64,000 nucleotides of DNA. It comes from Antedon mediterranea. Lineage: Eukaryota > Echinodermata > Crinoidea > Comatulida > Antedonidae. A program made the position numbers and the translations under genes. Positions 1 through 10,956 of this stretch are shown here, in pieces (the first letter of the stretch is position 1; each line of letters begins with the position of its first letter). The stretch spans positions 6,637,001-6,701,000 of the forward strand of contig NC_092674.1 in the NCBI RefSeq assembly GCF_964355755.1. The letters are read 5' to 3'. The notes below the pieces were generated by a model, which saw only the letters and a list, made by a program, of their open reading frames with translations, made no database searches and was not told where the DNA came from.

Positions 1-485
1 ATCAGCTCCAATAATATATTTAGGTTCTTTTCCGATAAAACTAATTTTCGAATTGGAAAACACCTAAGGCTAGCCCTTAAGTGGAATGGTTCATCAAAGA
101 AACGTTTCGGCACAATTTCATCTGAAATAAGATTACATCAACCATCGAAAAGAACTAATTTAACAATTAGGTAAATAATAAAATGCTGTCATATTTTGTA
201 ACAATCATTTTTTCCCACTGTTTTGAATTATTCTAACATCACATAACTCGACAGCATTGTATTGCTGTTTTATTTGAATGATTTATTATTTATTAATGCC
301 ATTCAGATAACATATCAGATAGGCTAATGGCATCATTGATTCTATACATTTGAATTATATATTTGATTGATTCAATTGTACATTTAATGTAATGATATCA
401 TAAAAATGGTGTTAATATTTCGTATAAGGTTCAGGTCTTTTTATTTATTTTTTAAATTTTATTTTAATTTAATTAGGGTGATCCA
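1..485. other. AT-rich sequence, nothing recognised
   Basis: No repeat, RNA gene or sustained open frame is visible. It ends where the first SINE begins. Confidence 0.6.
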
Positions 486-671
486 TCCCTCAGAGGTTCA
501 CAAGACAAACATATACACAAGATGCTCTATATAAACAAAGTCTTATTACAAGTCTTTGGGAGTGGAGTTGTAATTTTGTCCTTAGACAAAAATCCTGACA
601 TGTGACGGAACTGGAACCCAGGACCCTTGAAGTGGTAGCCAAACATCATAACCTCCAAGCCACAATTCTAC
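486..671 (-). mobile_element. tRNA-derived SINE, family 1 (copy 1)
   Basis: Read on the minus strand, this starts with a tRNA-like head: an A-box-like TGGCTTGGAGG, then a B-box-like GGGTTCCAGTTCC that has drifted from GGTTCRANNCC. A body containing CTCCACTCCCAAAGACTT follows. The same head and body occur at about 63281-63455 in the same orientation, which supports a dispersed Pol III-type element rather than a tRNA gene. An A-family MITE abuts its tRNA-like end. Boundaries are approximate. Confidence 0.7.
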
Positions 672-797
672 ACTACCAAACTTTATGTGAAAAAATGTGA
701 TGTACCCATTATAATGTGGACACGATGATGTCATATTACTACCATATTTGGGCACTTTTCTGTGTCAAACTATTTGATAGTAGACAGCATTTTGAAT
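672..797 (+). mobile_element. A-family palindromic MITE (copy 1)
   Basis: Begins TCTACACTACCAAACTT and ends TTTGATAGTAGACAGC, imperfect inverted ends. The interior has the family hallmarks: GTGATGT-CCCA, a GATGATGTCAT turn and CATATTTGGGCAC. It lies flush against the preceding SINE, suggesting insertion at the SINE end. Confidence 0.75.
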
Positions 798-1086
798 CGA
801 TGAATTAAATATTTTGAATTAAATATATTTGATTTAATGCATGATATCTCAAAAAGGTGTTCCAAAAAACTCCGTTATTACGCAAGGTCCAGTGATCTAT
901 ATTCTTCAAACTGGTATTGATTAATTTTTTTATTTTCTCTTTGTAATTATTGGGGTAACCTTTAAATTCCTTTACATTTATCTTACTCTAAAATGTTCCA
1001 AACATATAAACGTCCAGAAGCATTATTAAAACTAGTCGGACCTTGGATATTTTCTCAATCAGAAAGAAACGATCGTGTTCGTCATT

Positions 1087-2346
1087 TTGTTTCAATCGAA
1101 AGAGATTGTGCTGTTCAGTCGAAAGAGATTGTGTTGTTCAGTTGGTTTCAATCGAAAGAGATTGTGCTGTTCATTTTGTTTCAACAATCGAAATAAAGTG
1201 TGTTGTTCAGTCGAAATAGATTGTGTCGTTCAGTTGGTTTCAATCGAAAGAGATTGTGCTGTTCAGTTGGTTTCAATCGAAATAGATTGTGCTGTTCAGT
1301 TGGTTTCAATCGAAATAGATTGTGTTGTTCAGTTGGTTTCAATCGAAAGAGATTGTGCTGTTCAGTTGGTTTCAATCGAAATAGATTGTGCTGTTCAGTT
1401 GGTTTCAATCGAAAGAGATTGTTTGTTCAGTTGGTTTCAATCGAAAGAGATTGTGCTGTTCAGTTGGTTTCAATCGAAAGAGATTGTGCTGTTCAGTTGG
1501 TTTCAATCGAAATAGATTGTGCTGTTCAGTTGGTTTCAATCGAAATAGATTGTGTTGTTCAGTTGGTTTCAATCGAGATAGATTGTGCTGTTCAGTTGGT
1601 TTCAATCGAAATAGATTGTGTTGTTCAGTTGGTTTCAATCGAAATAGATTGTGTTTTCCAGTTGGTTTCAATCGAAATAGATTGTGTCGTTCAGTTGGTT
1701 TCAATCGAAAGAGATTGTGCTGTTCAGTTGGTTTTAGTCGAAAGAGATTGTGCTGTTCAGTTGGTTTCAATAGAAATAGATTGTGTTGTTCAGTTGGTTT
1801 CAATCGAAAGAGATTGTGCTGTTCAGTTGGTTTCAATCGAAAGAGATTGTGCTGTTCAGTTGGTTTCAATCGAAAGAGATTGTGCTGTTCAGTTGGTTTC
1901 AATCGAAAGAGATTGTGTTGTTCAGTTTGTTTCAATCGGAAGAGATTGTGTTGTTCAGTTGGTTTCAATCGAAAGAGATTGTGCTGTTCAGTTGGTTTCA
2001 ATCGAAATAGATTGTGCTGTTCAGTTGGTTTCAATCGAAATAGATGCTGTTCAGTTGGTTTCAATCGAAAGAGATTGTGCTGTTCAGTTTGTTTCAATCG
2101 AAAGTGATGCTGTTCAGTTGGTTTCAATCGAAAGAGATTGTGCTGTTCATTTTGTTTCAATCGAAAGAGATTGTGCTGTTCAGTTTGTTTCAATCGAAAG
2201 AGATTGTGCTGTCCAGTTTGTTTCAACAATCGAAATAAAGTTTGTTGTTCAGTCGAAATAGATTGTGTTTAGTTTGTTTAAATCGGAAGAGATTGTGCTG
2301 TTCAGGTTGATTCAATCGAAAGAGATTTTGCTGTTCAGTTGTTCAA
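1087..2346. repeat. 33-bp minisatellite, ~38 units
   Basis: Head-to-tail 33-bp units with core TTTCAATCGAAAGAGATTG followed by a TGCTGTTCAG-type half. Common variants are AAAGAG/AAATAG, GCTG/GTTG and GTTGG/TTTGG, and a few units are 3-6 bp shorter. Each unit has a small inverted repeat, CAATC-6 nt-GATTG. Because 33 is divisible by three and most units lack stops, long open frames (up to 353 codons) run in several frames on both strands. These are repeat artefacts, not genes. Confidence 0.95.
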
Positions 2347-2655
2347 ATAAATATCACGTCTGACAAAATGTCTTGGTTCCTTAGAAGTTCTAGCTGCCAT
2401 CAAACGTGACAATGTTTCAATACATAGCAAAGAAAATCATAAATCATATTTGTGCATAATATGTATACATTGTTGATGACAACATGTCAATAATGTGATG
2501 TATAGCTCATACGTTATGTTATGCAAGAAATAACAGTCGAGTGTGTCATTCGCAATGGCGTATAGTTAATGGACAGAAAGAGAAAGAATCGATATGAAAT
2601 TAAACAAAGTTGTGTCATCAATGCATTTTTAGGAGATCACACTTATTCGTGAATA
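2347..2655. other. AT-rich sequence, nothing recognised
   Basis: Non-repetitive within the window. No gene or RNA signal seen. Confidence 0.5.
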
Positions 2656-2656
2656 A

Positions 2657-2745
2657 ATCTTAGTTCCCACTGGTGACGCAACGCAAAGATGTTGACGCAA
2701 CGGTGGTGATGCACCTGTAACATTGCGCAATATCGTTAAACGTAG
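2657..2745 (+). mobile_element. B-family MITE fragment
   Basis: TTAGTTCCCACTGGTGACG followed by CAACGCAAAG and a second GACGCAACGG matches the left end of the B family. The matching right end is absent, so this is a degraded or truncated copy. Confidence 0.55.
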
Positions 2746-3290
2746 GCCTAAATCAAGTAGGCCTACGAATGAATGAAACTTGTAGTACTTTGTACTTGAT
2801 CTACTATATTGAAAGGTTAAAATATAACATGAATTATGTAAAGCGCATTTCAAGATATTCATAAAAAATGCGCTATAAAAATGAGGTATTTATACATTTA
2901 TAAATCTAAATTACTTAATTTATATTAAACGATACAAAAATACTTTGCATTTGTTCAGTCAAAAGTTGATTTATAATTGGAACAAGGTACAGGGTGTCTG
3001 TATTACGAGGATAGCTCCCGGCAGCAGCAGGTCATAAGATGTTAGACAAGCGGTTTGCCTAGATTGGACTTGACAAGTAAAGAAAGGCACCACGGCGATT
3101 GCCTGGCGATTGCCTGTTAGATCATCTTAAAAGGCATGTCAGGAGAATGTTTTAGTGGCGGATGGCGTTTTTATGTGTTAAAAAGCTTCCAGATGACCCA
3201 GTATGTGTCAAATGACTTAGATTGGAAATTATGATATACATATATTTTGAAATGTGATATTATTAAGTTGACTTTATGAACTTTCTACTA
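2746..3290. other. Unassigned sequence
   Basis: Contains paired TAGGCCTA motifs near 2745-2767 and a short GGCGATTGCCT direct repeat near 3096. No gene is supported. Confidence 0.45.
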
Positions 3291-3380
3291 AAAAGTTGTG
3301 TTTTGTAGCCACACCTATATAGGATGGGATGTTGCATGTAGTTCCAATGGATAGCACCATGACTCCCCAAGCCAGATAGT
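3290..3380 (+). repeat. Dispersed repeat pair, copy 1
   Basis: Shares TTTTGTAGCC-CACC, GGATG, a central variable stretch and GTTCCAATGG with 3770-3862, about 480 bp downstream in the same orientation. The family is not identified. Confidence 0.45.
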
Positions 3381-3477
3381 ACATGCGCTATCTGTGGAAA
3401 ACTTTGTTAAATAATTTAAAATAACTTAAATCAATCATTTTGCCTTAATTTATTTAATCATTATTATCCTGGTTTTT

Positions 3478-3600
3478 GTTCAATTCAATTCAAATTTATT
3501 AATCATGGAGGCTCAGATCAACACATGGTTGTTCTTCCCTGGGGACGTGCACATTACATACAATAATACAATTTCAGACCAATGTTTTAATGTACAGTAT
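3478..3600. repeat. Possible LINE-type 3' tail fragment
   Basis: CAATTCAATTCAAATTTATT followed by ATACAATAATACAATTT resembles low-complexity LINE 3' tails common in invertebrates. There is no coding part and no second close copy, so this is a weak call. Confidence 0.25.
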
Positions 3601-3745
3601 ATAAATATATATTTAATATCGAATCTCGGTTGGGGCGACTTTTTCTCATTCTCACAGATTTTCTCATCTTTATCGTTTCAAATTAATTAATTAAATTTCA
3701 GTATAATACCGGGCGGTTTATAATTATTCGATGCCTGACGTGTTT

Positions 3746-3763
3746 AATATATATATATATATA
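3746..3763. repeat. (TA)n microsatellite
   Basis: Uninterrupted TA dinucleotides. Confidence 0.9.
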
Positions 3764-3769
3764 CTTTTC

Positions 3770-3862
3770 ACTGAAAGCTGTATTTTGTAGCCTCACCACA
3801 GAATGGATTATACTATTTTAGTGATACCAGAGTTCCAATGGGTACTATCCCCATAAGATGCA
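3770..3862 (+). repeat. Dispersed repeat pair, copy 2
   Basis: Partner of 3290-3380: ATTTTGTAGCCTCACC, GGAT and GTTCCAATGGGTA occur in the same order. Confidence 0.45.
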
Positions 3863-4474
3863 TATTTGTTTTCTTCAACTTCTGACTAAATTCTTACGAT
3901 AGGGTAGGCCTTTGTTTTTCCCCTTTCAAAATAAAAGTTTGTCTATACAGCGTCTGCGATCCCATGCTAAATCAACTGTGCTGAGTTGTTTCAACTTTGA
4001 CCTTTTAATCAAATGAACACAGCACACCGCAGGATGTCGAAAATCGTTTCATTCATAGAAATTACTACGCATTATATTTACGCGCGAGCGGTCTATGAAA
4101 CGCCACGGGAGCCGAACTTTACTCGAGTTAAAAAAAGCAACATAAGCGGTAGGCTAACTGCCTCGTCTGGATACTAATATAAAACACACAACATGGTTTG
4201 TAAAGAAAACAACCGTGCGGTTGTCAGCATTTATTTAGTGTCATAGTTGTGTAGGGTATCAACAAATGCTATATATTTAAATCAGATTATGATAATGAAC
4301 CGCTCCCATCCTCTCACACCCTATTTGCTCCTCGTGCTTATTATGTCGCTCGAATTTCTAAACTTAAAGACGTATTAAAAAGCAAATCGAATAATTGCAA
4401 TAATTTATCTTTAATTATCAATTAGACAAAATTGATAAAATAGATTTGTACGAGAGCAATTTTGCTGTGATGTT
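3863..4474. other. Unassigned sequence
   Basis: AT-rich with a modest CpG cluster near 4080-4130. No gene or repeat recognised. Confidence 0.45.
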
Positions 4475-4632
4475 TATACAGTAGAACTTCCTCTGGGACA
4501 CAACTATTCAAGGGAAATCTATAATTTCCCATGAAACGAACAAGGGTTATGCTTTAAAACTACGGTCAACACAGGGGACACCACTATTGAAAGGAACCTT
4601 TATTAGGTCCCTTAACAGAGGTTCGACTGTAT
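4475..4632 (-). mobile_element. D-family MITE, complete short copy
   Basis: The termini are inverted: ATACAGTAGAACTTCCTCTG on the left, and on the right the reverse complement of ATACAGTCGAACCTCTG. The interior carries reversed GTGTCCC-type units and a TTTCCC..GAAACGA segment also seen in other D copies. Flanking TAT/TTA is consistent with insertion into TA-rich DNA, but no clean target duplication is legible. Confidence 0.75.
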
Positions 4633-4693
4633 TTAATATATTAATACAGTTTATACTTACAGGCCAAATAAGCATATTAAAGAATTCTTACTA

Positions 4694-4806
4694 ATGCGTG
4701 GTTCCCACTAGAGACGCAAAACAATGACGTAACGCAGCGTAATTAAGGATTTGACCAATCACAAGCGATTGATTAATCGAACTGTCGCTTGTCATTGGTA
4801 ATGCTA
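4694..4806 (+). mobile_element. B-family MITE, left half
   Basis: GCGTGGTTCCCACTAGAGAC, a GACGTAACGCAGCG block and TTGACCAATCACAAGCGAT, then the turn and GTCGCTTGTCATTGGT. The right terminal CTAGTGGGAACC is missing, so the copy is truncated. Confidence 0.75.
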
Positions 4807-4845
4807 AAGTACCGGTGCGGATTATACGAGTAAATGTAATAGGAC

Positions 4846-5015
4846 ACTTAGCTCGCCTTGCCAAGATAGGAACTCCTAACAGTCCTTTGATCTTATGTCT
4901 GACTGCGACAAATACTACAGTACTGTACTATGTACATATTTTCCGCGGGGCGCGGTGTTTGTTAAGAGCGTAGAACCGATCGTGTCGCAACCACAGATAA
5001 ACCCTTTGATCTCCG
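4846..5015 (-). repeat. G-family repeat (copy 1)
   Basis: On the minus strand it contains GGAGATCAAAGGGTTTATCT, a TGTGG-TGCGACACA segment, a CGC-rich middle, TTTGTCGCAGTCAGACATAA and CCTATCTTGGCAAGGCGAGC. The same blocks occur in order at 23925-24120 and 56435-56640. There are no obvious inverted ends or Pol III boxes, so the class is unknown. Confidence 0.7.
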
Positions 5016-5715
5016 GAGCTCATGCATTCATGCCTTGATTTAACCACGTAACTTGTCTTAACACAATATCATATCACAAATTATGAATTATGTTACTATA
5101 TTTGAATACAGTTTGATTAATGTTATTCATCAAAAGGTGATGTATCAGCGAGAAAATGATACGTTGGTTCACTACTTTGTACAGTCATCACACGTTCACA
5201 TTAGATATCATCGCCAACGTATGACAGGCAATAAGGGGGTAACTAGGCCGATGCGAATATAGGTTAAAGATTTAAAGATATTTACAAGTCATGACCGGGG
5301 GAATCTACTCAAGAATGTTAACATACATCTTTCCATCATTATTATTATCAATGTAATCTTGAGATCGATCGATTGATTTAATTTTATATCATCGTATAGC
5401 GAATTCATTTACGTCGTATTTCGACGTTGATGCCTATCGCGGTGGCATCACTAAACTATAGCCCTGTCTCTATAATCACCGTGGACTGATACTGTGATGA
5501 TTGTCCAGCTTCGCTCGAGTACAGCCGCGTCTTCAATTATAGATAACATGGCAGCATGTGGAGTTGTATGCCATTCATAGAATATCTAGACATCGTGATG
5601 GAAAATTTTAAACTGAGATAAATATGCATTTTAAAGATATAATGCCAAACAAACAAACATTTGTAAAAAGGCCCTTTAAATGTAGTCTTTATAATAGTAT
5701 AATTTGTTTTAATAA
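5016..5715. other. Unassigned sequence
   Basis: No repeat match within the window and no sustained open frame. Confidence 0.45.
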
Positions 5716-5716
5716 A

Positions 5717-6010
5717 ACTGAAATGTTAAGTAAATAGTCCACGGGGAAGCTGCATGCAATGTTATTGTTTATTTTAAATTAATTAATTCATTTATTTGGT
5801 GGGTAGCGTAGAACGTTAAGGGATGGATGTGGGTTGTAGGATAATAACAATCATTTACCCGATACAACTGGAATTTTTAAAAAACAGTTCAAGGGAAGCC
5901 TTTATTCAAAGTTACTGTTTATTTATTTGTTATTATTAATAAATAAATAATTCATTTTGGTGAGTAACGTAGAACATTTTGGGATGGGTGTGAGATGTAG
6001 GATAATGGGT
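5717..6010 (+). repeat. Diverged direct duplication, ~155-bp unit
   Basis: The first copy (~5717-5850) and second (~5867-6010) share AACTG(G)AA-TTT, GGGAAGC, TTACTGTTTATTT-like, AATTCATTT, a GGTG(A/G)GTA(G/A)CGTAGAAC block and GGATGG-TGTG-GTAGGATAAT, in that order. Divergence is substantial, so the duplication is old. Confidence 0.65.
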
Positions 6011-7355
6011 GCGTGAGTTCAAAGACCACCCCCATAAAGATTGCCAAAAATATTACCGCGAAAAGTTACGGTATTTATTCCCGGTGATTTCGTCATTAAA
6101 CTGTTTTAAATAAAGGTTCATTTTATAGCAGAAATCCGTTGCACGCGATGTACACGCAAGTTAATTATTATCGCTGTTCTCATATACAATGAACTTCTGT
6201 GATAAAGCATGCTTAACTAAAAAAATGAAAGCTATTGTTAGATTTACAAGCATGGTAATTAAAAGTAACCACATGCTTGTATAGTGCTAAATGAATGACA
6301 TGCTGAACAATAACGATTTAACATACTACATTAAACACTATTTAATGATCAGACTTCAGCCTGTGGCAATATTGGACCGAAATCAACCTCTATAAAGAAA
6401 CATTTAGGCCTAATCGGTGTCACTGAGGTATGCACTACTTCCGATTGTGGGATTGGGAAGAGAAGATTCCACGACAAAAGAACCAATGGTCATTTCGGCC
6501 TTAAGTGATATGTGCCCAAACCCTTTTAACCATCATTCTTTCATTAATAAATAAAAGCAAAGATTCACATTTTAGAACAATTTTAACGCGTTTTTTAACA
6601 ATAAAAATGTGTCGTTTTGTTGTTCGCGCGTTCTAACTTGTGACATATGACGTCAGGCGAAACAAACACTTAGAAAAGTATGTAGGCCTTGATGTGAATC
6701 AAACTATTTAATATCAATTATTACGGCCAATCAACTGCCCTTTATCTTGGATAGCATGCGTGGGATTCTCATATATAAGGTTTATTTAAATTCAGAGATG
6801 CTATTTTAAACAATGATTTATTGAATGAAGTTGTTGCTCTGTTTGGCATACTCAATTGTATTGTTTTTTCTTTGTATTTTCATTTTTAGTAAGCACATGC
6901 ATCAGGTCAGCAACTTATTGCTATCGTATTTTAACGTGCGTACATGTTTTTTTTAATGAAATATTAGTAAAATTATAAAACTGATCTCCTAATAATTCGT
7001 CAAAGTGAGCAATTAAATTCTATTTTTTTAAAATTTTATTTGAATTGCTAGAGGACTCTTTAATACCAGTTCTTTTTAAATAAAGAATCCTCTATAAAAA
7101 TGGTTAATAAAATAAAATATTATATAAATATCATATCTTATGTAATATAGATTAAATTCCAAAATTCGGTTTATTGCGTTGCGCTTTAAACAAAAAACAG
7201 ATGCAGTATGTAATTCCAAACGATTTAGTTAATTCTTAGCTAACCAAACTTAAATGGAAGTAATTACAATCAGTCTGGTCTCTTTATGAATGTCTATAAA
7301 AAAAGTACTGTTAAACTTTAGCATAAGAAGCTCATAAATATTAGAAATTACAATT
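6011..7355. other. Unassigned AT-rich sequence
   Basis: Holds a TGACGTCA-like site near 6648 (TATGACGTCAGG) and scattered TAGGCCT motifs. No gene, RNA or repeat copy recognised. Confidence 0.45.
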
Positions 7356-7356
7356 A

Positions 7357-7503
7357 AGCTCTGTCTACACTATCAAACTTTATGTGACAAAAAAGTACCC
7401 AATAGTAGTGATATGCTTAAATACGGTAGTGGTATGACATCATCATGTCCATATATGGGCAGATCATGTTTTGTCACATAAAGTTTGATAGTGTAGACAG
7501 AGC
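7357..7503 (+). mobile_element. A-family palindromic MITE, complete
   Basis: Terminal inverted repeats of about 35 bp run from AGCTCTGTCTACACTATC to GATAGTGTAGACAGAGC. The core is GTAGTGATATGCTTAAA, a ..GACATCATCATG turn and ATATATGGGCA. Almost the whole element can fold back. The bases preceding the left end are TTA(A), as in several other copies. Confidence 0.9.
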
Positions 7504-7639
7504 GAAGGCTGTAACATTAAGTGTTATGAGAAATCGGGATGAGGGACGTGTGAAAGAAAACAAATGAAAAGAGGGGGAAAGAAAAAGAGAAAGGAAAAAC
7601 ATTTGTCACACAGAACTGCAGTGCTTCAACTTTTATGAC

Positions 7640-7775
7640 AATATTTGTCCAGAGGAAAATTTTGTAATACAGTAACGCACGTGGTGCCTGTAGTAGCATA
7701 AGGTTAAGGGTCAGGACAGGTCGTAACACATGTAATGCAGTATCACGGAGATTGCTTATGATACTCGACATATTA
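7640..7775 (+). mobile_element. F-family MITE, degraded copy
   Basis: TTTTGTAATACAGTAACGCACGTGGTGCCTGTAGTAGCATAAGGTTA, read as blocks, matches 38841-38973 in order. Near the end TGCAGTATCAC..GCTTATGATACTCGACA is shared too. The 5' terminus is poorly preserved. Confidence 0.6.
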
Positions 7776-8763
7776 GTTAGATATCGAGAATTGGCTACAA
7801 AAAATAATATGCTTACAATTCAGAGATATTAATAATTACAATTAATTATAATTAATTTAAGCTTCCGTTTATACATGAAATAACATGATAATGCTTGTCT
7901 GAACAATATAATCCTGCGATACTGAATAAACTCGATTTACAGTATCAGGACAAAAGGAGATAGAGTATAATACGGTAGCAGGCAACAGGTTTTCTTTTAA
8001 CTGATTGTGTAATCCTGTATAAAGATGTTGTTAAATAAATAAATAAACTGAGAGCAAAACTTAATATTGGCTGTATTGGCCGCTCATACTATCAGTGCCA
8101 TTCAGAAGGATTACCTGCAGGATAGAGCTATATTCGGACCGCCCTGGACATCTTAACACTAACATTGTATCAATATTAATACATGTCATTCATATTAACC
8201 ATGGACATGATCCTGTCTACCTGTTGAAGGTATACCGCGTATCTTGGTAGGCCTAATAATAAATGTCATACAAATTTCTATCAATTTTAGAATTTCTCTA
8301 TTTAAAGATGCGTCAAAATAAATAGAAATTAAAGCATTAAAAAGTAAAACTGTCCATATGTTGACGTGTCAATCACGTTAATTAGCGTTTTGTATATCTT
8401 TATTTCTCATGTATTCCGAATGTTGGTTACCGTCCAACGTCCGTGTCGTTCTGACTGCTGAAAATAGTTTCATTTTAATGATAAAAATTTTTTAAATTAT
8501 CATCATTTAAATAAAGAAACTTCTTTCATTAGTGACACTTACCACTGTCGGTGAAATAGCACGTGTTGCGGAAGAATAGCGTGTACGATCAGACAGTCAA
8601 CCTGATATATGATGGTTGGTATAGTGCTTGTCTGGTATACATTCGTATACGGAATTCAACTATAAAACCGCTTTTCAATGCTTCAGTGTGGCTTGAAATT
8701 AATCACCATATAAATAGAAACATCACATTGATGCCCTGTATTATACATACAGTATAGTATTAA
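7776..8763. other. Unassigned AT-rich sequence
   Basis: No repeat or gene recognised. Confidence 0.45.
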
Positions 8764-8915
8764 GTTCTGTCTACACTATCAAACTTTATGTGACAAAAAA
8801 ATGTGATGTGCCCATATATATACATGATGATATCATATCACTACCATATTTGGGTATACCACTACCATATTTGGGCACATCACACTTTTATTGTCAAACT
8901 AGTGTATACATATAG
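8764..8915 (+). mobile_element. A-family MITE
   Basis: AGTTCTGTCTACACTATCAA left end, GTGATGTGCCCATATAT, a GATGATATCATATCACTACC turn, a small duplication of the CACTACCATATTTGGG block, and a right arm ending in CAAACTAGTGTATAC. The right terminus is mutated. Confidence 0.8.
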
Positions 8916-8924
8916 TTTATATAT

Positions 8925-9095
8925 TTGGGACCTAACAAAGTGTCCCCTTAATATAGAAATGTCCCTGAATATGAGTTGGTTGGCCATATTGTTAAAACAA
9001 AAAATATTACCCCTCGTTGATTTCACAAGAAAGTGTCCTCTTAATAGGGGTGTCCTCTTAATAGGGGTGTCCCAAAGAAGGGATTCAGTGTACTA
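8925..9095 (+). mobile_element. D-family MITE
   Basis: TTTGGGACCTAACAAAGTGT, a GTTGG..GTTAAAACA segment, ATTACCCCTCGTTGATTTC, then 17-bp units GTGTCCTCTTAATAGGG twice and the right end TGTCCCAAAGAAGGGATTC. This is the ordinary unexpanded state of the element that carries the arrays at 40 and 48.6 kb. Confidence 0.75.
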
Positions 9096-9555
9096 ATTCA
9101 AGGTCCTTTGCCCGTGAGTAACCCTCCCTCTCACGCCTCAATCAACACACAACAATTAAGAGGTCACTTTCACCTTAGCATCCCCTGATCCAACCGTCCC
9201 CTTCACTCTTCCTCAGTCAACATACTGACACATCAAGTGTTACTCTAAACACCCCCTGATCAATCTGCTTACTTCCCACCTCTCAACACACTGGCAACTG
9301 GCAATAACTAAATTATAACTATAGCTATAAAACTACACAAATGGACTTCAAAAACGATGCTAGGCCGCTGCCTCATCATCAATCATACTTCCTAACGATA
9401 TATTTTCATAAGGTACGGAAACAGCGCAGAGTGATCAGTGAAAACATGGAACAACCATGACGCCATGAGCCTAGAAAGTCAAATACGGTAGGTCTAATAA
9501 TTACAGATCACGTCATATGATGAAACTCTTTAAACAACGCGTGACACCAGAAGCT
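9096..9555. other. C-rich unassigned sequence
   Basis: The stretch 9110-9300 is unusually C-rich on the plus strand with CCCCTGATC recurring (9183, 9252). No gene recognised. Confidence 0.4.
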
Positions 9556-9850
9556 CAAAATGTAACGCGCACGTTTAAAAGTTCATAAAAACTTTGTACG
9601 CACGCGTTAAACTTGTGGTGTTCACTGATGCAGACGCGCGCGTTAAAAAGTTGACTACAATGGTGAACTCGCGCGTTCATTATGTGGTGTTCACTGATAA
9701 AAAAGTAGACTACAATATAGTGAACTCGCGCATTCAATTTGTGGTGTTCAACTGATATAATAAACGCTCTTGCTTGACGAGCGCGTTAAAAGGTTGATAT
9801 CAACGGTGTACGCGCGCGTTCATTTTGTGGCGTCAGTGATAGACGCTCCT
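9556..9850 (+). repeat. CpG-rich minisatellite
   Basis: Diverged units with period near 55 bp plus longer variants. Conserved blocks are CGCGCGTT(A/C)A, GACTACAAT-GTGAACTCG, and TTGTGGTGTTCACTGAT. The CpG density is striking against the AT-rich flanks. Confidence 0.75.
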
Positions 9851-10027
9851 GCTTTATGTATGAATATATTATTAGCGGTACCAGTCTCTTTTGTCTAATT
9901 AAATCATTAACAAATGAATAATCTGTGTATGTTATTAACCTTACTAGATAGGAAATTCGCATTATGTGATTGCTCTTTTAAAATTCAAATTTCATTTTCG
10001 TTTTTTAAAGTCCCAGGGTACTTTATA

Positions 10028-10178
10028 AAAACAATGCAGACACAGCTGCGTAAAGGAACCGTACACAGACTAAGTATGTCTAGAGAATCGCGACTACTCG
10101 CGCAACGACCGCCGTGCGAATATTTCGGCGTACACCCACTCACAGAACCAGACCTACCTACGCGACTGTATTTTTAAT
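10028..10178. other. CpG-richer unique segment
   Basis: A ~150-bp patch with many CG dinucleotides (ATCGCGACTACTCGCGCAAC, TTCGGCGTACACC) in AT-rich DNA. An open frame of 87 codons crosses it (9914-10177) but has no splice signals or recognisable domain. It could be a small CpG patch, an old repeat or a non-coding exon. Confidence 0.25.
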
Positions 10179-10614
10179 CTATGCGCCTATTTAAAATCTT
10201 ACAGATTACAGTTATTAAAACGTTATGTTAGATTACTTTATAAGTTTTCAGTTGCACACCATTTTGGTTTCTTGACATGAGTTGTGCGAGAGTACACAAT
10301 TTTAATACTCATAAATTACAATCAAAAGTTCTCTATACCATTAAATCGACATTATTTACAATAATGAACAATAATGACATTGACAATCACGTGTAGACAA
10401 TTGAGTACGTGTGTGTACGATTACAACGAGAAATTAGCATCAATTGACCTATTACGACACTTTGATTGACCCCATGTGTTGCACTTGTATCAGACTGGTA
10501 GGGCGCCTCAATTAAATACATAATTATGACCATATTAATATTCATATATTACTAATACCATAAGTGACTAATCGAAGCACCTTTGATTGCCGTCTGTCTC
10601 GAGTAAGCGCAACG

Positions 10615-10792
10615 TAAAGCGTGGTTCCCACTAGCGACACAACACAAGGACGTAACGCAACGCAAGTGAATTTATCAATCACAGGCGATGGCTTATTCGC
10701 TTTGAACTGTCTATAACTTCGCTTGTCATTGGTTAAAACGCTTGCGTTGCGTTTACGTCCTTGCGTTACGTTCTAGTGGGAACCAAGCTTTA
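10615..10792 (+). mobile_element. B-family MITE, complete
   Basis: Left end AAGCGTGGTTCCCACTAGCG and right end CTAGTGGGAACCAAGCTT are inverted. CAAGGACGTAACGCAACGC and GCGTTTACGTCCTTGCG form subterminal inverted arms, with AATCACAGGCGAT and CATTGGTTAAAACG inside. It is nearly identical to 20079-20261, implying recent spread. Confidence 0.9.
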
Positions 10793-10803
10793 GTTGTATC
10801 ACA

Positions 10804-10956
10804 TAAAGCGTGGTTCAGACGCAACGCAAGGACGTACGCGCAACGCAAGCGAGTTGACCAATGACTAGCCACTGTTCTAATAATCCATCGTTTGTGATTG
10901 GTCAAATCACTTACGTTACGTTACGTCCTTACGTTGCGTCGCTAGTGGGAACCGCG
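10804..10956 (+). mobile_element. B-family MITE, complete, second in a run
   Basis: AAAGCGTGGTTCAGACGCAA through GAGTTGACCAATGACTAGCC, the turn TTTGTGATTGGTCAA and the right end GCTAGTGGGAACC. A small deletion removes CCCACTAGC from the left end. It starts 12 bp after the preceding copy. Confidence 0.85.

Noticed and set aside
1200-2261. 353-codon repeat protein gene (and the 274-codon minus frame)
   Set aside because: Frames are open only because the 33-bp unit is divisible by three and lacks stops. They are open in several frames at once, with no start context or unique flanking domain.
1087-2346. CRISPR array
   Set aside because: The GTTTCAATC...GATTG look and regular spacing recall a CRISPR repeat, but there are no unique spacers. 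The whole 33-bp unit is repeated, and the context is eukaryotic.
9914-10177. 87-codon gene
   Set aside because: The second half is CG-rich and the first half is AT-rich low-complexity. No domain, signal peptide or splice sites could be defended.
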